Of a DNA stretch of 18,819 nucleotides, positions 8,450 to 15,907 are shown piece after piece. The first letter of the stretch is position 1, and every line of letters begins with the position of its first letter. The stretch is from an uncultured Blautia sp. (GTDB lineage: Bacteria; Bacillota; Clostridia; Lachnospirales; Lachnospiraceae), in the NCBI GenBank assembly GCA_934426285.1, contig CAKRYE010000037.1, positions 1 to 18,819 of the forward strand, written 5' to 3'. Position numbers and translations under genes: made by a program. The notes under the pieces are model-generated. The model was not told where the DNA came from. It saw nothing but the letters and a program-made list of their open reading frames with translations, and did not search any database.

Positions 8450-9400
8450 TCACTGCAGCTTCTCTCCTAACTCATAAATAGCCTCTATCAGATATTCCTG
8501 GAATCTGGCTCCGTCTGCATCCATGAGTACCACATTCTCTTCACTTTCCTCATGCTGCCACCAGCGGAAATCGCAGATGGTTCTGCCTCTGGATGCACAG
8601 TCAGAGCATTCCACATCCAGCACTGCCTTCTTTGCCACAAAAAGCTCCGGATGGGTCAGATACATAAAAGGCACAGCATCATGAATGCTTACATTTCCTC
8701 TGTATTTGTTGCCGTTTGCCAGACTGTAGCCTGCCATATCCCCGCAGAACTTGGCGATCCTGTTATTGGACTGGCACATTTTCTCCACCTGGGCAGCTGT
8801 CAGTGCACATTTCTCAGTAGCATCCAGACCGCACATTACCACAGGGATTCCTGAACGGAATACGATTCTGGCAGATTCCGGGTCTTCATAGATATTGAAC
8901 TCTGCAGAAGCAGTTACATTTCCTCCTGCTACAGCTCCACCCATAAGCAGAATCTCCTGGATTTTCTCCTTTACCTCGGGGAATACCTTGAGAAGCAATG
9001 CTACATTGGTGAGAGGTGCTGTACAGATCAGTGTGATCTTCTCACCTTCAGGAAGCTCTGAAATAAGCTTTTTCATAAAAAAGGCTGCACTTTCCTCTAC
9101 TACATCTTCCTGAGATCTGGGAATTTCCACGTTTCCCAGACCATTGGCACCGTGATAGTCAGATGCCGGCTGCGGATCTCTCAGCAGGGGAGCTTCTGCC
9201 CCTCTTGCCACAGGAATGGAAAGCTGGTAAAGGGATACCAGATCCAGTGCATTTCTTGTCACCTTATCTATTGTCTGATTTCCTGTTACAGAGGTTACTG
9301 CCAGAAGCTCAAAGGCTTCCGGATGGGCAGCTGCATAGGCCAGCGCTATGGCATCATCTACACCGGGGTCGCAATCCATAATGATTTTTCTTTTTTCCAT
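8450..9400 (-). CDS. Inosine-uridine-preferring nucleoside hydrolase
   Basis: Hydrolyses the N-glycosidic bond of ribonucleosides to free base and ribose (IU-NH family), used in nucleoside salvage in the cytoplasm. The 316-residue protein has the calcium/ribose-binding signature DCDPGVDD (residues 9-16), HGANGLG (about 83-89), FNIYEDPESA (about 168-177) and the late SIHDAVPF segment with His240 and Asp241. Length and motif order match the family. I chose ATG at 9400, with AAAGAGAG just upstream; a GTG at 9406 would add two residues and cannot be excluded. It follows the DUF362 gene by about 56 bases and precedes the exonuclease gene by 22 bases. Substrate preference (purine or pyrimidine) cannot be read from the motifs. 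Confidence 0.94.
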   Translation of the reverse strand: MEKRKIIMDCDPGVDDAIALAYAAAHPEAFELLAVTSVTGNQTIDKVTRNALDLVSLYQLSIPVARGAEAPLLRDPQPASDYHGANGLGNVEIPRSQEDVVEESAAFFMKKLISELPEGEKITLICTAPLTNVALLLKVFPEVKEKIQEILLMGGAVAGGNVTASAEFNIYEDPESARIVFRSGIPVVMCGLDATEKCALTAAQVEKMCQSNNRIAKFCGDMAGYSLANGNKYRGNVSIHDAVPFMYLTHPELFVAKKAVLDVECSDCASRGRTICDFRWWQHEESEENVVLMDADGARFQEYLIEAIYELGEKLQ

Positions 9401-9456
9401 AATCACTCTCTTTCCGGATCATCTGTTGTTAATCCTGGCTTTTTATTTTAAGTTCT

Positions 9457-10581
9457 TTATTTTAAAATTTTCAATTCATATTCGCGGCTTCCAAGGCCAA
9501 TTTTTTCTCCCTGATCCAGGGTTGCTTTCCACTCAATATTAGGGTTGGAGTCTTTGAAGTGGTCGTGGTGACAGTGCCATCCCGGCTCTGCCAGATGATC
9601 TCCAAGCTGACTGTTATCCAGTGGTTTTGCCTTCAGACAGGCATCTGCACAGGCCTGATCCAATGCAATAGGGTCAAAGCTTGCAAACATTCCGATATTT
9701 GGAAGGATCGGTGCATCATTTTCTCCATGGCAGTCACAGTTGGGGCTCACATCCTGTACCAGTGAAATATGGAAGCACGGACGATCATGACAGACTGCCT
9801 GTGCATATTCTGCCATTTTTCTGTCCAGAAGCTCATTGGCATCACTGTTCGGATTATAAACTGCATCGTAATTACATGCACCGATACAGCGTCCGCAGCC
9901 TTTACACTTGTCGTAATCAATCACTGCCTTCTTGTCCTGATATGTAATGGCATCACTTCCGCATTCCTTTGCACAGCGGCGGCATCCACGGCAAAGATCT
10001 TCATGGATAGCCGGTTTACCGCTGGCATGCTGTTTCATTTTTCCTGCACGGCTTCCGCAGCCCATTCCGATATTCTTGATGGTTCCGCCGAATCCGGTAG
10101 CCTCATGTCCCTTGAAGTGTGTAAGGCTGATAAAAATATCCGCATCCATAATGGCACGTCCGATCAGGGCAGTCTCACAGTATTCTCCGTTTGCTACCGG
10201 CACCTCTACCTCGTCTGTTCCGCGAAGTCCATCACCGATAATGATCTGGCAGCCTGTTGTAACTGTATTAAAGCCATTCAGATTTGCACAGTCCAGATGC
10301 TCCAGTGCATTTTTTCTGCTGCCCGGATACAGGGTATTGCAGTCTGTCAGAAAGGGCAGTCCGCCCTGCTCTTTGCACAGATCTGCCACTGCCTTCGCAT
10401 AGTTCGGACGAAGGAAAGCCAGATTTCCCAGCTCACCAAAATGCATCTTGATCGCTACAAACTTGCCTTCCATATCAATATTCCTGATTCCGGCTGCAAT
10501 ACAAAGCTTTTTCAGCTTATCAATCTGGCTGGTGCCAACCGGACATCTAAAATCCGTAAAATAAACTGTTGATTTTTCCAT
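9457..10581 (-). CDS. DUF362 protein with two [4Fe-4S] ferredoxin motifs
   Basis: A 374-residue cytoplasmic iron-sulfur protein. The DUF362 domain spans most of the length, with the conserved FISLTHFKGHEATGFGG and IKNIGMGCGSRAGK regions at about 150-181. A bacterial two-cluster ferredoxin domain is inserted at about 195-240: Cys197, 200, 203, 207 and Cys226, 229, 232, 236, each CxxCxxCxxxC. The biochemical role of the family is not settled; electron transfer or metal-cofactor work is plausible. The ATG at 10581 has GGAGGG 8 bases upstream. It is the first gene of the minus-strand group leading to the nucleoside hydrolase and exonuclease. No signal peptide is seen. Confidence 0.93.
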   Translation of the reverse strand: MEKSTVYFTDFRCPVGTSQIDKLKKLCIAAGIRNIDMEGKFVAIKMHFGELGNLAFLRPNYAKAVADLCKEQGGLPFLTDCNTLYPGSRKNALEHLDCANLNGFNTVTTGCQIIIGDGLRGTDEVEVPVANGEYCETALIGRAIMDADIFISLTHFKGHEATGFGGTIKNIGMGCGSRAGKMKQHASGKPAIHEDLCRGCRRCAKECGSDAITYQDKKAVIDYDKCKGCGRCIGACNYDAVYNPNSDANELLDRKMAEYAQAVCHDRPCFHISLVQDVSPNCDCHGENDAPILPNIGMFASFDPIALDQACADACLKAKPLDNSQLGDHLAEPGWHCHHDHFKDSNPNIEWKATLDQGEKIGLGSREYELKILK

Positions 10582-10613
10582 CTGTTGTTCCCTCCTGCTA
10601 ATTATGATCTCAA

Positions 10614-10651
10614 GGACAAAAAGTCATTGGCATTTGCACAATAAGACTTTT
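10614..10651 (-). terminator. Hairpin between the DUF1292 and DUF362 genes
   Basis: On the minus strand AAAAGTC(TT)ATTG (10639-10651) pairs with CAATGACTTTT (10619-10629) around a 9-base loop, with a 2-base bulge, followed by TTGTCC. It may end the DUF1292 transcript, whose stop is about 120 bases upstream, or lie in the DUF362 leader. The stem is AT-rich. Confidence 0.4.
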
Positions 10652-10773
10652 AACCTGGGATCCTAACATCTTATTATTTATCATATCACATGTCTGCTAA
10701 TTATGAAATTCATACCATCACATTTTTTCAGAAATCTATTACATCCGGTTACTGTTCATCCCGTTCTCAGTAA

Positions 10774-11070
10774 CTACATCTGCTCATATGCTTTGGAAAC
10801 TTTCTTATACTCTGCAGGTGCAGTGATCTTCTCCACGATCACATCTCCGTCTTCTGCATTCTGATAACGGTAAATGTAAATGCCCTCCTGGATCTCGTCT
10901 CCTTCGATCAGAGATACTGCCATATAGTTCTGGCCTTCCACTTCAAAGGTATCCATAATGGCAAATTCCCGTTCTGTTCCATCAGAGATGGGGATATTGA
11001 TCACTTCATATTCTGATGCTGTATTGTCTGCAGAAATTTCTGTTTTTACTTCTTCTTTATTCTCGCTCAT
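10774..11070 (-). CDS. DUF1292 (YrzB-like) small acidic protein
   Basis: A 98-residue acidic cytoplasmic protein whose middle part (about 25-80) follows the DUF1292 pattern: a short beta-rich domain with REFAIMDTFEVEGQNYMAVSL and EEG-like turns ending in EIQEGIYIYRY. Members are widespread in Firmicutes, often near housekeeping genes; no function is established. The ATG at 11070 has GAGGA 6-7 bases upstream. It has its own promoter (11155-11183) downstream of the pgcA terminator, so it is transcribed separately from pgcA. It lacks signal peptide, membrane segments and cysteines. Confidence 0.85.
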   Translation of the reverse strand: MSENKEEVKTEISADNTASEYEVINIPISDGTEREFAIMDTFEVEGQNYMAVSLIEGDEIQEGIYIYRYQNAEDGDVIVEKITAPAEYKKVSKAYEQM

Positions 11071-11154
11071 TTTTTCCTCTTTTCCCTTATAATACTTAAC
11101 AATAATTACGCCGCCACAAAGCAGCTCCCATCATTTCCGGTGTTGCTATCCCAC

Positions 11155-11183
11155 ATTTTAGCAAAACCTGTTGGTGAAGTCAA
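11155..11183 (-). promoter_or_regulatory. Promoter of the DUF1292 gene
   Basis: Minus-strand TTGACT (11178-11183), 17-base spacer and TAAAAT (11155-11160), one mismatch each to consensus. It predicts a leader of about 75-80 bases, which is GC-rich in its first half; I could not assign that leader to a known RNA class. Confidence 0.7.
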
Positions 11184-11214
11184 AAACAATCTGTGGAACC
11201 CGCTCTCCTCGAGG

Positions 11215-11252
11215 TAAAAAAGAAGACCATGCCCATAGGAGCACAGCCTTCT
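11215..11252 (-). terminator. Terminator of pgcA
   Basis: An 11-bp stem on the minus strand (11241-11251 with 11222-11232, three G-U pairs) with an 8-base loop is followed by six T. It lies 24 bases downstream of the pgcA stop. Confidence 0.8.
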
Positions 11253-11274
11253 CGTTTTCTTTATTTTTATTCAC

Positions 11275-12957
11275 TTATGCCATGATCGGTTTTAATGCTT
11301 CTGCAAGCTTCTCTTTCTCAGCTTCTGCCTCTTCCAGGTTCTTGCCAAGAGTTGTGTAATAGATCTTGATCTTTGGCTCTGTTCCGGATGGGCGGACAAC
11401 TACTGTCTCACCGTTATCCAGCTTGTAGATCAGTACATTTGCTGCAGGAAGTCCTGTTTCTTCCGGTTTCTGATAATCTGTTACTTTTACGATGGCATGA
11501 CCTGCGATCTCTGTGAGAGGTTTGTCACGAAGTCCCTGCATCAGAGCTGACATCTTGTCCATTCCGCTTAATCCCGGGAATTCGAAGCTGTCTACTTTGT
11601 TCAGGTAACGTCCGTACTGTGCATAGATCTCTTCCATTCTCTGTTTCAGGGAACTTCCGATGCTTCTGTAATATGCAGCCATTTCACAGATCAGCATAGA
11701 TCCGATAACAGCATCCTTGTCACGTACATATGGGCCTGCAAGGTATCCGTAGCTCTCTTCAAATCCGAAGATAAATCTGTCTACTTCATCTGCTGCTTCA
11801 AGCTGTGCGATCTGATCGCCGATCCACTTGAATCCTGTAAGTACGCTTCTGAGTTCTACTCCATAGTGCTCTGCCACTGCATCTGCAAGTGGTGTGGAAA
11901 CGATAGATTTCACTGCTACCGGGTTCTTTGGCATTGTGCCTTTTTCAATGCGGCCTGCACAGATATAGTCAAGAAGGAGTACACCTACCTCATTACCTGT
12001 TACCAGTTCATAGGAACCATCCGGGCATTTCATTGCAATACCAACACGGTCTGCATCCGGGTCAGTTGCAAGCATTAAGTCTGCCCCTGTTTCTTTTGCA
12101 AGATTTAATCCAAGCTCCAGAGCTGCAAAGATTTCCGGGTTCGGATAGCTGCAGGTTGTGAAGTATCCGTTTGGATATTCCTGTTCCGGAACGATGGTGA
12201 TATCTGTGATTCCGATGTCCTTTAATACCTGAGTTACAGGCACAAGTCCGGAACCATTTAATGGACTGTAAACCAGTTTCAGTCCTGCTGTCTTGCAGAG
12301 ACCCGGACGAACCTGGCGGGATTCGATGGCTTCATAAAGAGCCTGCTTGCAGTCATCTCCTACGAAACGGATTTTTCCCTGTTCTACACCTTCTGCGAAG
12401 GACATATATTTTGCACCTGTAAGTACATCTGTTTTCTGAATTTCCTCATATACAATAGCAGCTGCATCGTCTGTCATCTGGCATCCGTCAGGACCGTATG
12501 CTTTGTATCCGTTGTACTTAGCCGGATTATGGGATGCTGTTACCATAATACCTGCATTGCATTCATAATAACGTGTTGCGAAAGAAAGTGCAGGTACAGG
12601 CATCAGTGCGTCATAGATTCTGACATTGATATCATTTGCTGCCAGTACGCCTGCTGCTGTTTTTGCAAATACATCACTTTTGAGACGGCTGTCATAGCTG
12701 ATGGCTACTGTCTGATTACCGCCCTGTGTTTTTACCCAGTTTGCAAGTCCCTGTGTTGCCTGACGGACTACATAAATATTCATACGGTTGGTACCTGCTC
12801 CGAGAACTCCGCGGAGTCCGGCTGTTCCGAATTTCAAAGCTACTGCGAAACGATCTTTGATCTCTTCGTCATTTCCTTCAATTTTGGATAATTCCGGATT
12901 AAGATCCGCATCCTGCAGATCTGCTGCCAACCAGCGTTTGTATTCTTCCTGATACAT
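11275..12957 (-). CDS. pgcA: Alpha-phosphoglucomutase / phosphohexomutase
   Basis: Interconverts glucose-1-phosphate and glucose-6-phosphate through a phosphoserine enzyme. The 560-residue protein shows KFGTAGLRG (42-50), the phosphoserine loop TASHNP (Ser142), the metal-binding DPDADR (299-304), the sugar-binding loop GFEESYGY (398-405) and the C-terminal phosphate-binding RPSGTEPK. This is the long form typical of Firmicutes PgcA. I start at ATG 12957, with AGGAG 8 bases upstream. An in-frame upstream ATG at 13020 would add 21 residues but overlaps the likely promoter (13019-13047) and has no ribosome site. It fits metabolically with glgP. It is monocistronic, with promoter and terminator both visible. 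Confidence 0.95.
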   Translation of the reverse strand: MYQEEYKRWLAADLQDADLNPELSKIEGNDEEIKDRFAVALKFGTAGLRGVLGAGTNRMNIYVVRQATQGLANWVKTQGGNQTVAISYDSRLKSDVFAKTAAGVLAANDINVRIYDALMPVPALSFATRYYECNAGIMVTASHNPAKYNGYKAYGPDGCQMTDDAAAIVYEEIQKTDVLTGAKYMSFAEGVEQGKIRFVGDDCKQALYEAIESRQVRPGLCKTAGLKLVYSPLNGSGLVPVTQVLKDIGITDITIVPEQEYPNGYFTTCSYPNPEIFAALELGLNLAKETGADLMLATDPDADRVGIAMKCPDGSYELVTGNEVGVLLLDYICAGRIEKGTMPKNPVAVKSIVSTPLADAVAEHYGVELRSVLTGFKWIGDQIAQLEAADEVDRFIFGFEESYGYLAGPYVRDKDAVIGSMLICEMAAYYRSIGSSLKQRMEEIYAQYGRYLNKVDSFEFPGLSGMDKMSALMQGLRDKPLTEIAGHAIVKVTDYQKPEETGLPAANVLIYKLDNGETVVVRPSGTEPKIKIYYTTLGKNLEEAEAEKEKLAEALKPIMA

Positions 12958-13018
12958 TTTGACCACTCCTGCCCTTATTTTTTTATTATTTTTTGTGTAT
13001 ATTACATAAGATATCTTC

Positions 13019-13047
13019 ACTATACCATAATTTGTTCAAATCAGCAA
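13019..13047 (-). promoter_or_regulatory. Probable promoter of pgcA
   Basis: TATAGT (13019-13024) on the minus strand, with TTGCTG 17 bases upstream (13042-13047). The -10 is good and the -35 weak. The predicted leader is about 55 bases, AT-rich, ending in the AGGAG site. Confidence 0.5.
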
Positions 13048-13063
13048 TAAAAATCACCAGAAC

Positions 13064-13183
13064 CGATATTTCCCTGATCCTGTCCAGTCTGTAGAGAAAG
13101 GTACTCCTGTGTATAAACAGCTCCCGGGCAGCAGAAATATGCTTTTTACAATGAAAATGTAGCTGTTCCTTTACACCGTTCTT
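13064..13183 (-). pseudogene. Relic of a PucR/CdaR-type helix-turn-helix
   Basis: The 120 bases directly after the DUF2284 stop, read on in the same frame, encode about 40 residues including ARELFIHRSTFLYRLDRI. That is the conserved C-terminal helix-turn-helix of PucR/CdaR-type regulators (pattern A+xLFIHRxTxxYRLxxI). There is no start codon, no ribosome site and no upstream regulator domain. After RIREIS the reading loses similarity and runs into the pgcA promoter. Whole proteins of this family are several hundred residues long, so this is a small remnant of a deleted regulator gene. The match is by recognition of the motif, not by a search. Confidence 0.7.
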
Positions 13184-13720
13184 TTATTCCAGAAGATAGC
13201 AGCTGGTATAGGAAATAGTACAATCTCCGTAGTAATATTTCAGCCCATTTGCCTGGCAGACCTGGGTCACCAGCATTCCATAGGCTTCCATAGATGAAAA
13301 AGCCTGCTTTGGAAATCTGCAGGGAGCATCCGGATAGGTACAGACCTTACATTTGGTGCAGCATCCAGCACCGATTGCCAGCATATCCGGATATATTTCC
13401 CTCAGCTTCTTCTCAAACTCTGAAAAATGTTCTTTATGCCTGGCCTCTGTTTCCATCATACCTTCGCCATCCAGGGCATCCTCTAATTCTCCCACCGTCT
13501 GCACAATAATACCATTTTTATACTGCCGGACCCTGGCCTCACATTCCTCCAGCGAACCGCAGCCCGGAGGACAGCTCCAACATTTATCATATTTATGACA
13601 GCTGTCTGAGGCACACATCTGCCGCACCTCCGGCTTCAGCTCAATGGTATCGCAGTCCAACAGCACCACATGGGAAAAGCCCTGCTCCATTCCCATTTTT
13701 TCTAATTTTCTAATGTCCAT
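13184..13720 (-). CDS. DUF2284 cysteine-rich, probably metal-binding protein
   Basis: A 178-residue cytoplasmic protein of the DUF2284 family (predicted metal-binding). It has two cysteine groups: Cys36, 41, 47, 50, 54 (including CWSCPPGC) and Cys120, 121, 124, 127, 134 (GAGCCTKCKVC, then APCRFP), enough for one or two iron-sulfur clusters or other metal sites. The biochemical role is unknown. The ATG at 13720 has GGGGG 8 bases upstream. It starts 66 bases after the RACo-like gene on the same strand; I see no terminator between them, so cotranscription is likely. That pairing suggests, but does not prove, a link to corrinoid metabolism. Confidence 0.9.
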   Translation of the reverse strand: MDIRKLEKMGMEQGFSHVVLLDCDTIELKPEVRQMCASDSCHKYDKCWSCPPGCGSLEECEARVRQYKNGIIVQTVGELEDALDGEGMMETEARHKEHFSEFEKKLREIYPDMLAIGAGCCTKCKVCTYPDAPCRFPKQAFSSMEAYGMLVTQVCQANGLKYYYGDCTISYTSCYLLE

Positions 13721-13786
13721 AATCTAAGCCCCCTTACTCTCTAATTTCTTGTATCATCTATATCAATTCGCGTCAGGCGGATAAAA

Positions 13787-15520
13787 TCATTTACCTGTCT
13801 CAAATCCCAGCTCATCAATAAAATAATCCTGAAAATCAGCCGAAGCAGCCAGCTCAACGAATTCAATCTTTCTCACCAGCTCATCCATCTCCAGCATTTC
13901 CTTCTCATTCACAAGTGCGATCTTCGCACCCTCACCGGCAGCATTTCCCACTGGCTTCACTTTCTTCACAAGCGTCGCCGGAAGCAAGCCAATCTTCCCT
14001 GCACTGACCGGATCCATATAGTTGCCAAAAGCACCTGCAATATATACCGAACTGATATCATCTTCTGTAATCCCAAGCCGCTCCATAAGCATCTGAATTC
14101 CCGCTGCAATCGCAGCTTTCGCAAGTTGAACCTCCCCGAGATCCTTCTGAGTCAGATAAACCCCTTTCTCATTACCGCCCCGCTCCGGCGGTACCAGAAT
14201 AAACACACCTTGCTTCTCCTGTCCGCTTCTCAGCACACCATTCTCATCCAGCATTCCAGCATCCAGAAGCCCCGCCACCAGATCAATCAGTCCCGAACCA
14301 CACAAACCAACAGCCGGCTTATTCCCAACAGTTGTATAACTCCACTTCCCAGCCTCATACTTCACATGATCCACAGCCCCAGCCGCGCCACGCATTCCAC
14401 ACTCAATCTTCGCCCCCTCAAAAGCAGGCCCTGCCGCAGTAGAACAGGTCACCATCCGCTCCCTGTTTCCCAGAACCATTTCGCCATTCGTTCCGATATC
14501 GATCATCAGAGAAATCTCCTCCTGCCGATCCTGCCTGATAGCCAGCAAACATCCACAGGTATCCGCCCCCACATATCCTGCAATATCCGGAAGCATAATC
14601 AACTCTGCACGCTCCTGCACAGACAGACCATAATCCCCCGCATTCAGCACCAGCCTCTCACTCACAGCCGGAGTATAGGGCGCATGCACCAGCGAAGCCG
14701 GAGAAATCCCCAGAAACAGATGATGCATACAGGTATTTCCCACAACACACACCTGAAAAACATCCTCTCTCCTTATCCCAGCATCCTCTGCCAGACGTCC
14801 CAGCATCTCATTAACCGCTTCCCGAACACACATACTCAACGCTTCCGTTCCATGCTCCAGCGCATAATTCGCCCTCATGATCACATCCGCACCATACTGC
14901 GCCTGCGGATTCATCCTGCTCTCAACTGCCAGAGTCCTCCCATCCGCACCATCCAGCAAATATCCCGCAATAGTAGTCGTCCCAATATCAAACGCCGCCA
15001 GACACCTCCGACCAGCTTCCTTCCTCATTTCCAGAATCCGCCGTCTACTGTAAATCACATACCATTCATCAGAATCCCTGCGCATCCCATACAATTCACC
15101 CGCAAGCTTCAGATCCACCTCCATCTGCCCCGGCTCAACCTCACCATCTGTCTCTGCCAACGCATCCAGCAGCCTCTGCCAGTCCGACCGCTTCTCCCCG
15201 GTTTTCGCCTTCTTCAGCTCAACCTGAGTCATCCGCAGTCCCGGTTCAAACACAACCTCTCTGTTAAATCCATCCGTCAAAATCTTCTCATTGCCAGCCC
15301 TGTCCAATGTCTCCACTACACAAGCCTCACCCTCACCAATCCGCATCTGACACGCCTTAACCACTTCACCATTCATCTTAACCAGACACTTCCCACATTT
15401 CCCCAGCCCGCCACAAGGCGCATCCGGCCTCAGACCCGCCTGAATCTCCGCCTCCAACACAGACATCCCGGCATTCACTTCTATCTCAATCCCTTCACGC
15501 ACAAACTTAACCCAAGCCAT
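13787..15520 (-). CDS. RACo-like corrinoid-activating protein ([2Fe-2S] ferredoxin + ASKHA ATPase)
   Basis: Relatives reactivate oxidised Co(II) corrinoid proteins of B12-dependent methyltransferases by ATP-driven reduction to Co(I). The 577-residue protein begins with a [2Fe-2S] domain: Cys36, 42, 45 and 57 (C-x5-C-x2-C-x11-C). A linker and middle domain follow, then the actin-like ATPase part: FDIGTTT (177-183), VVGNTCMHH (259-267), IDIGTNGE (340-347), AGPAFEGAKIECGM (363-376), GLCGSGLIDL (405-414) and YIAGAFGNYMD near the end. ATG 15520 has GGGAGG 5 bases upstream; longer starts to 15562 lack a site. It has its own promoter at 15797-15825 and a long structured leader. Its G-rich codons (GGG, GCG, AGG, TTG) differ from neighbouring genes. 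No intact corrinoid protein or methyltransferase is encoded here; only a corrinoid-protein stub lies upstream. Confidence 0.92.
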   Translation of the reverse strand: MAWVKFVREGIEIEVNAGMSVLEAEIQAGLRPDAPCGGLGKCGKCLVKMNGEVVKACQMRIGEGEACVVETLDRAGNEKILTDGFNREVVFEPGLRMTQVELKKAKTGEKRSDWQRLLDALAETDGEVEPGQMEVDLKLAGELYGMRRDSDEWYVIYSRRRILEMRKEAGRRCLAAFDIGTTTIAGYLLDGADGRTLAVESRMNPQAQYGADVIMRANYALEHGTEALSMCVREAVNEMLGRLAEDAGIRREDVFQVCVVGNTCMHHLFLGISPASLVHAPYTPAVSERLVLNAGDYGLSVQERAELIMLPDIAGYVGADTCGCLLAIRQDRQEEISLMIDIGTNGEMVLGNRERMVTCSTAAGPAFEGAKIECGMRGAAGAVDHVKYEAGKWSYTTVGNKPAVGLCGSGLIDLVAGLLDAGMLDENGVLRSGQEKQGVFILVPPERGGNEKGVYLTQKDLGEVQLAKAAIAAGIQMLMERLGITEDDISSVYIAGAFGNYMDPVSAGKIGLLPATLVKKVKPVGNAAGEGAKIALVNEKEMLEMDELVRKIEFVELAASADFQDYFIDELGFETGK

Positions 15521-15568
15521 AAAAACCTCCCACATATCCAATCCAAACATCACAACAACCAACGGCCA

Positions 15569-15782
15569 GCTCAGAAAAATATTTTATTTCATGTGCATTT
15601 GCAGGGGCCTTAGATATTCTTAGCGCTCAAAAATCTGCGTTATGAGCAGACTGTATCACTGTCTGAGCGAAGTCGAAGACGGAGCGAGTTTGAGAAGTCT
15701 GCTCATGCCCTTAGCAGATTTCTGAGCGCTTAGAATATCTTAGACCCCGAAACCGCACATGAAATAAAATATTTTTCTGAGC
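15569..15782. repeat. 214-bp imperfect inverted repeat in the RACo leader
   Basis: The outer 28 bases (15569-15596) are a perfect inverted match to 15755-15782. Pairing continues with few mismatches through the GATATTC and AGCGCTCA blocks to CTGC (15638 with 15714), and after a short interruption ATGAGCAGACT (15642-15652) matches 15696-15706. The 43-base centre holds GAGCGAAG and GAGCGAG motifs. The arms are about 85 bases each. It lies wholly between the predicted RACo promoter and start codon, so it would be transcribed as a very long hairpin. It has no open frame and no clear target-site duplication. It may be a MITE- or REP-type repeat, or a leader RNA. Confidence 0.9.
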
Positions 15783-15796
15783 GTCCCCTTTTTTCT

Positions 15797-15825
15797 ATTA
15801 TAACATGCTCCCCAAAAATTCTAAA
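15797..15825 (-). promoter_or_regulatory. Promoter of the RACo-like gene
   Basis: Minus-strand TTTAGA (15820-15825), 17-base spacer and consensus TATAAT (15797-15802) preceded by TGT (extended -10). Start near 15790, giving a leader of about 270 bases that contains the whole inverted repeat. Confidence 0.7.
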
Positions 15826-15831
15826 TACGCG

Positions 15832-15856
15832 AAAGGACCACTCCGCCGAGCAGTCC
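15832..15856 (-). terminator. Terminator after the corrinoid-protein stub
   Basis: On the minus strand a 9-bp stem (15848-15856 with 15835-15843, two G-U pairs) with a 4-base loop is followed by TTT. The wobble pairs become mismatches on the plus strand, so minus-strand use fits. It lies about 50 bases after the stub's stop codon and just upstream of the RACo promoter. Confidence 0.55.
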
Positions 15857-15907
15857 CTCCCCCATTATATTTTCATGTTATATCCATACCCGCACAAACC
15901 AATCAAA

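Noticed and set aside
7498..8481. A 327-codon open frame on the plus strand after the carboxypeptidase gene
   Set aside because: Antisense to the exonuclease gene, begins inside the carboxypeptidase terminator region and shows no recognisable motif.
11085..11220. A possible small RNA (6S-like) on the plus strand between the DUF1292 and pgcA genes, because of a TATAAT at about 11090 and GC-rich blocks
   Set aside because: I could not fold it into a known RNA class, and the better signals are a minus-strand promoter for the DUF1292 gene and the pgcA terminator.
14126..15613. A 495-codon open frame on the plus strand opposite the RACo-like gene
   Set aside because: The translation is dominated by Pro, Ser, Arg, His and Thr with no domain pattern. 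It is the antisense shadow of the G-rich RACo codons and has no ribosome site.
15560..15800. A cobalamin riboswitch in the RACo leader
   Set aside because: A B12 link is biologically tempting, but I see no B12-box-like core (GCCACTG). The leader is instead one long inverted repeat.
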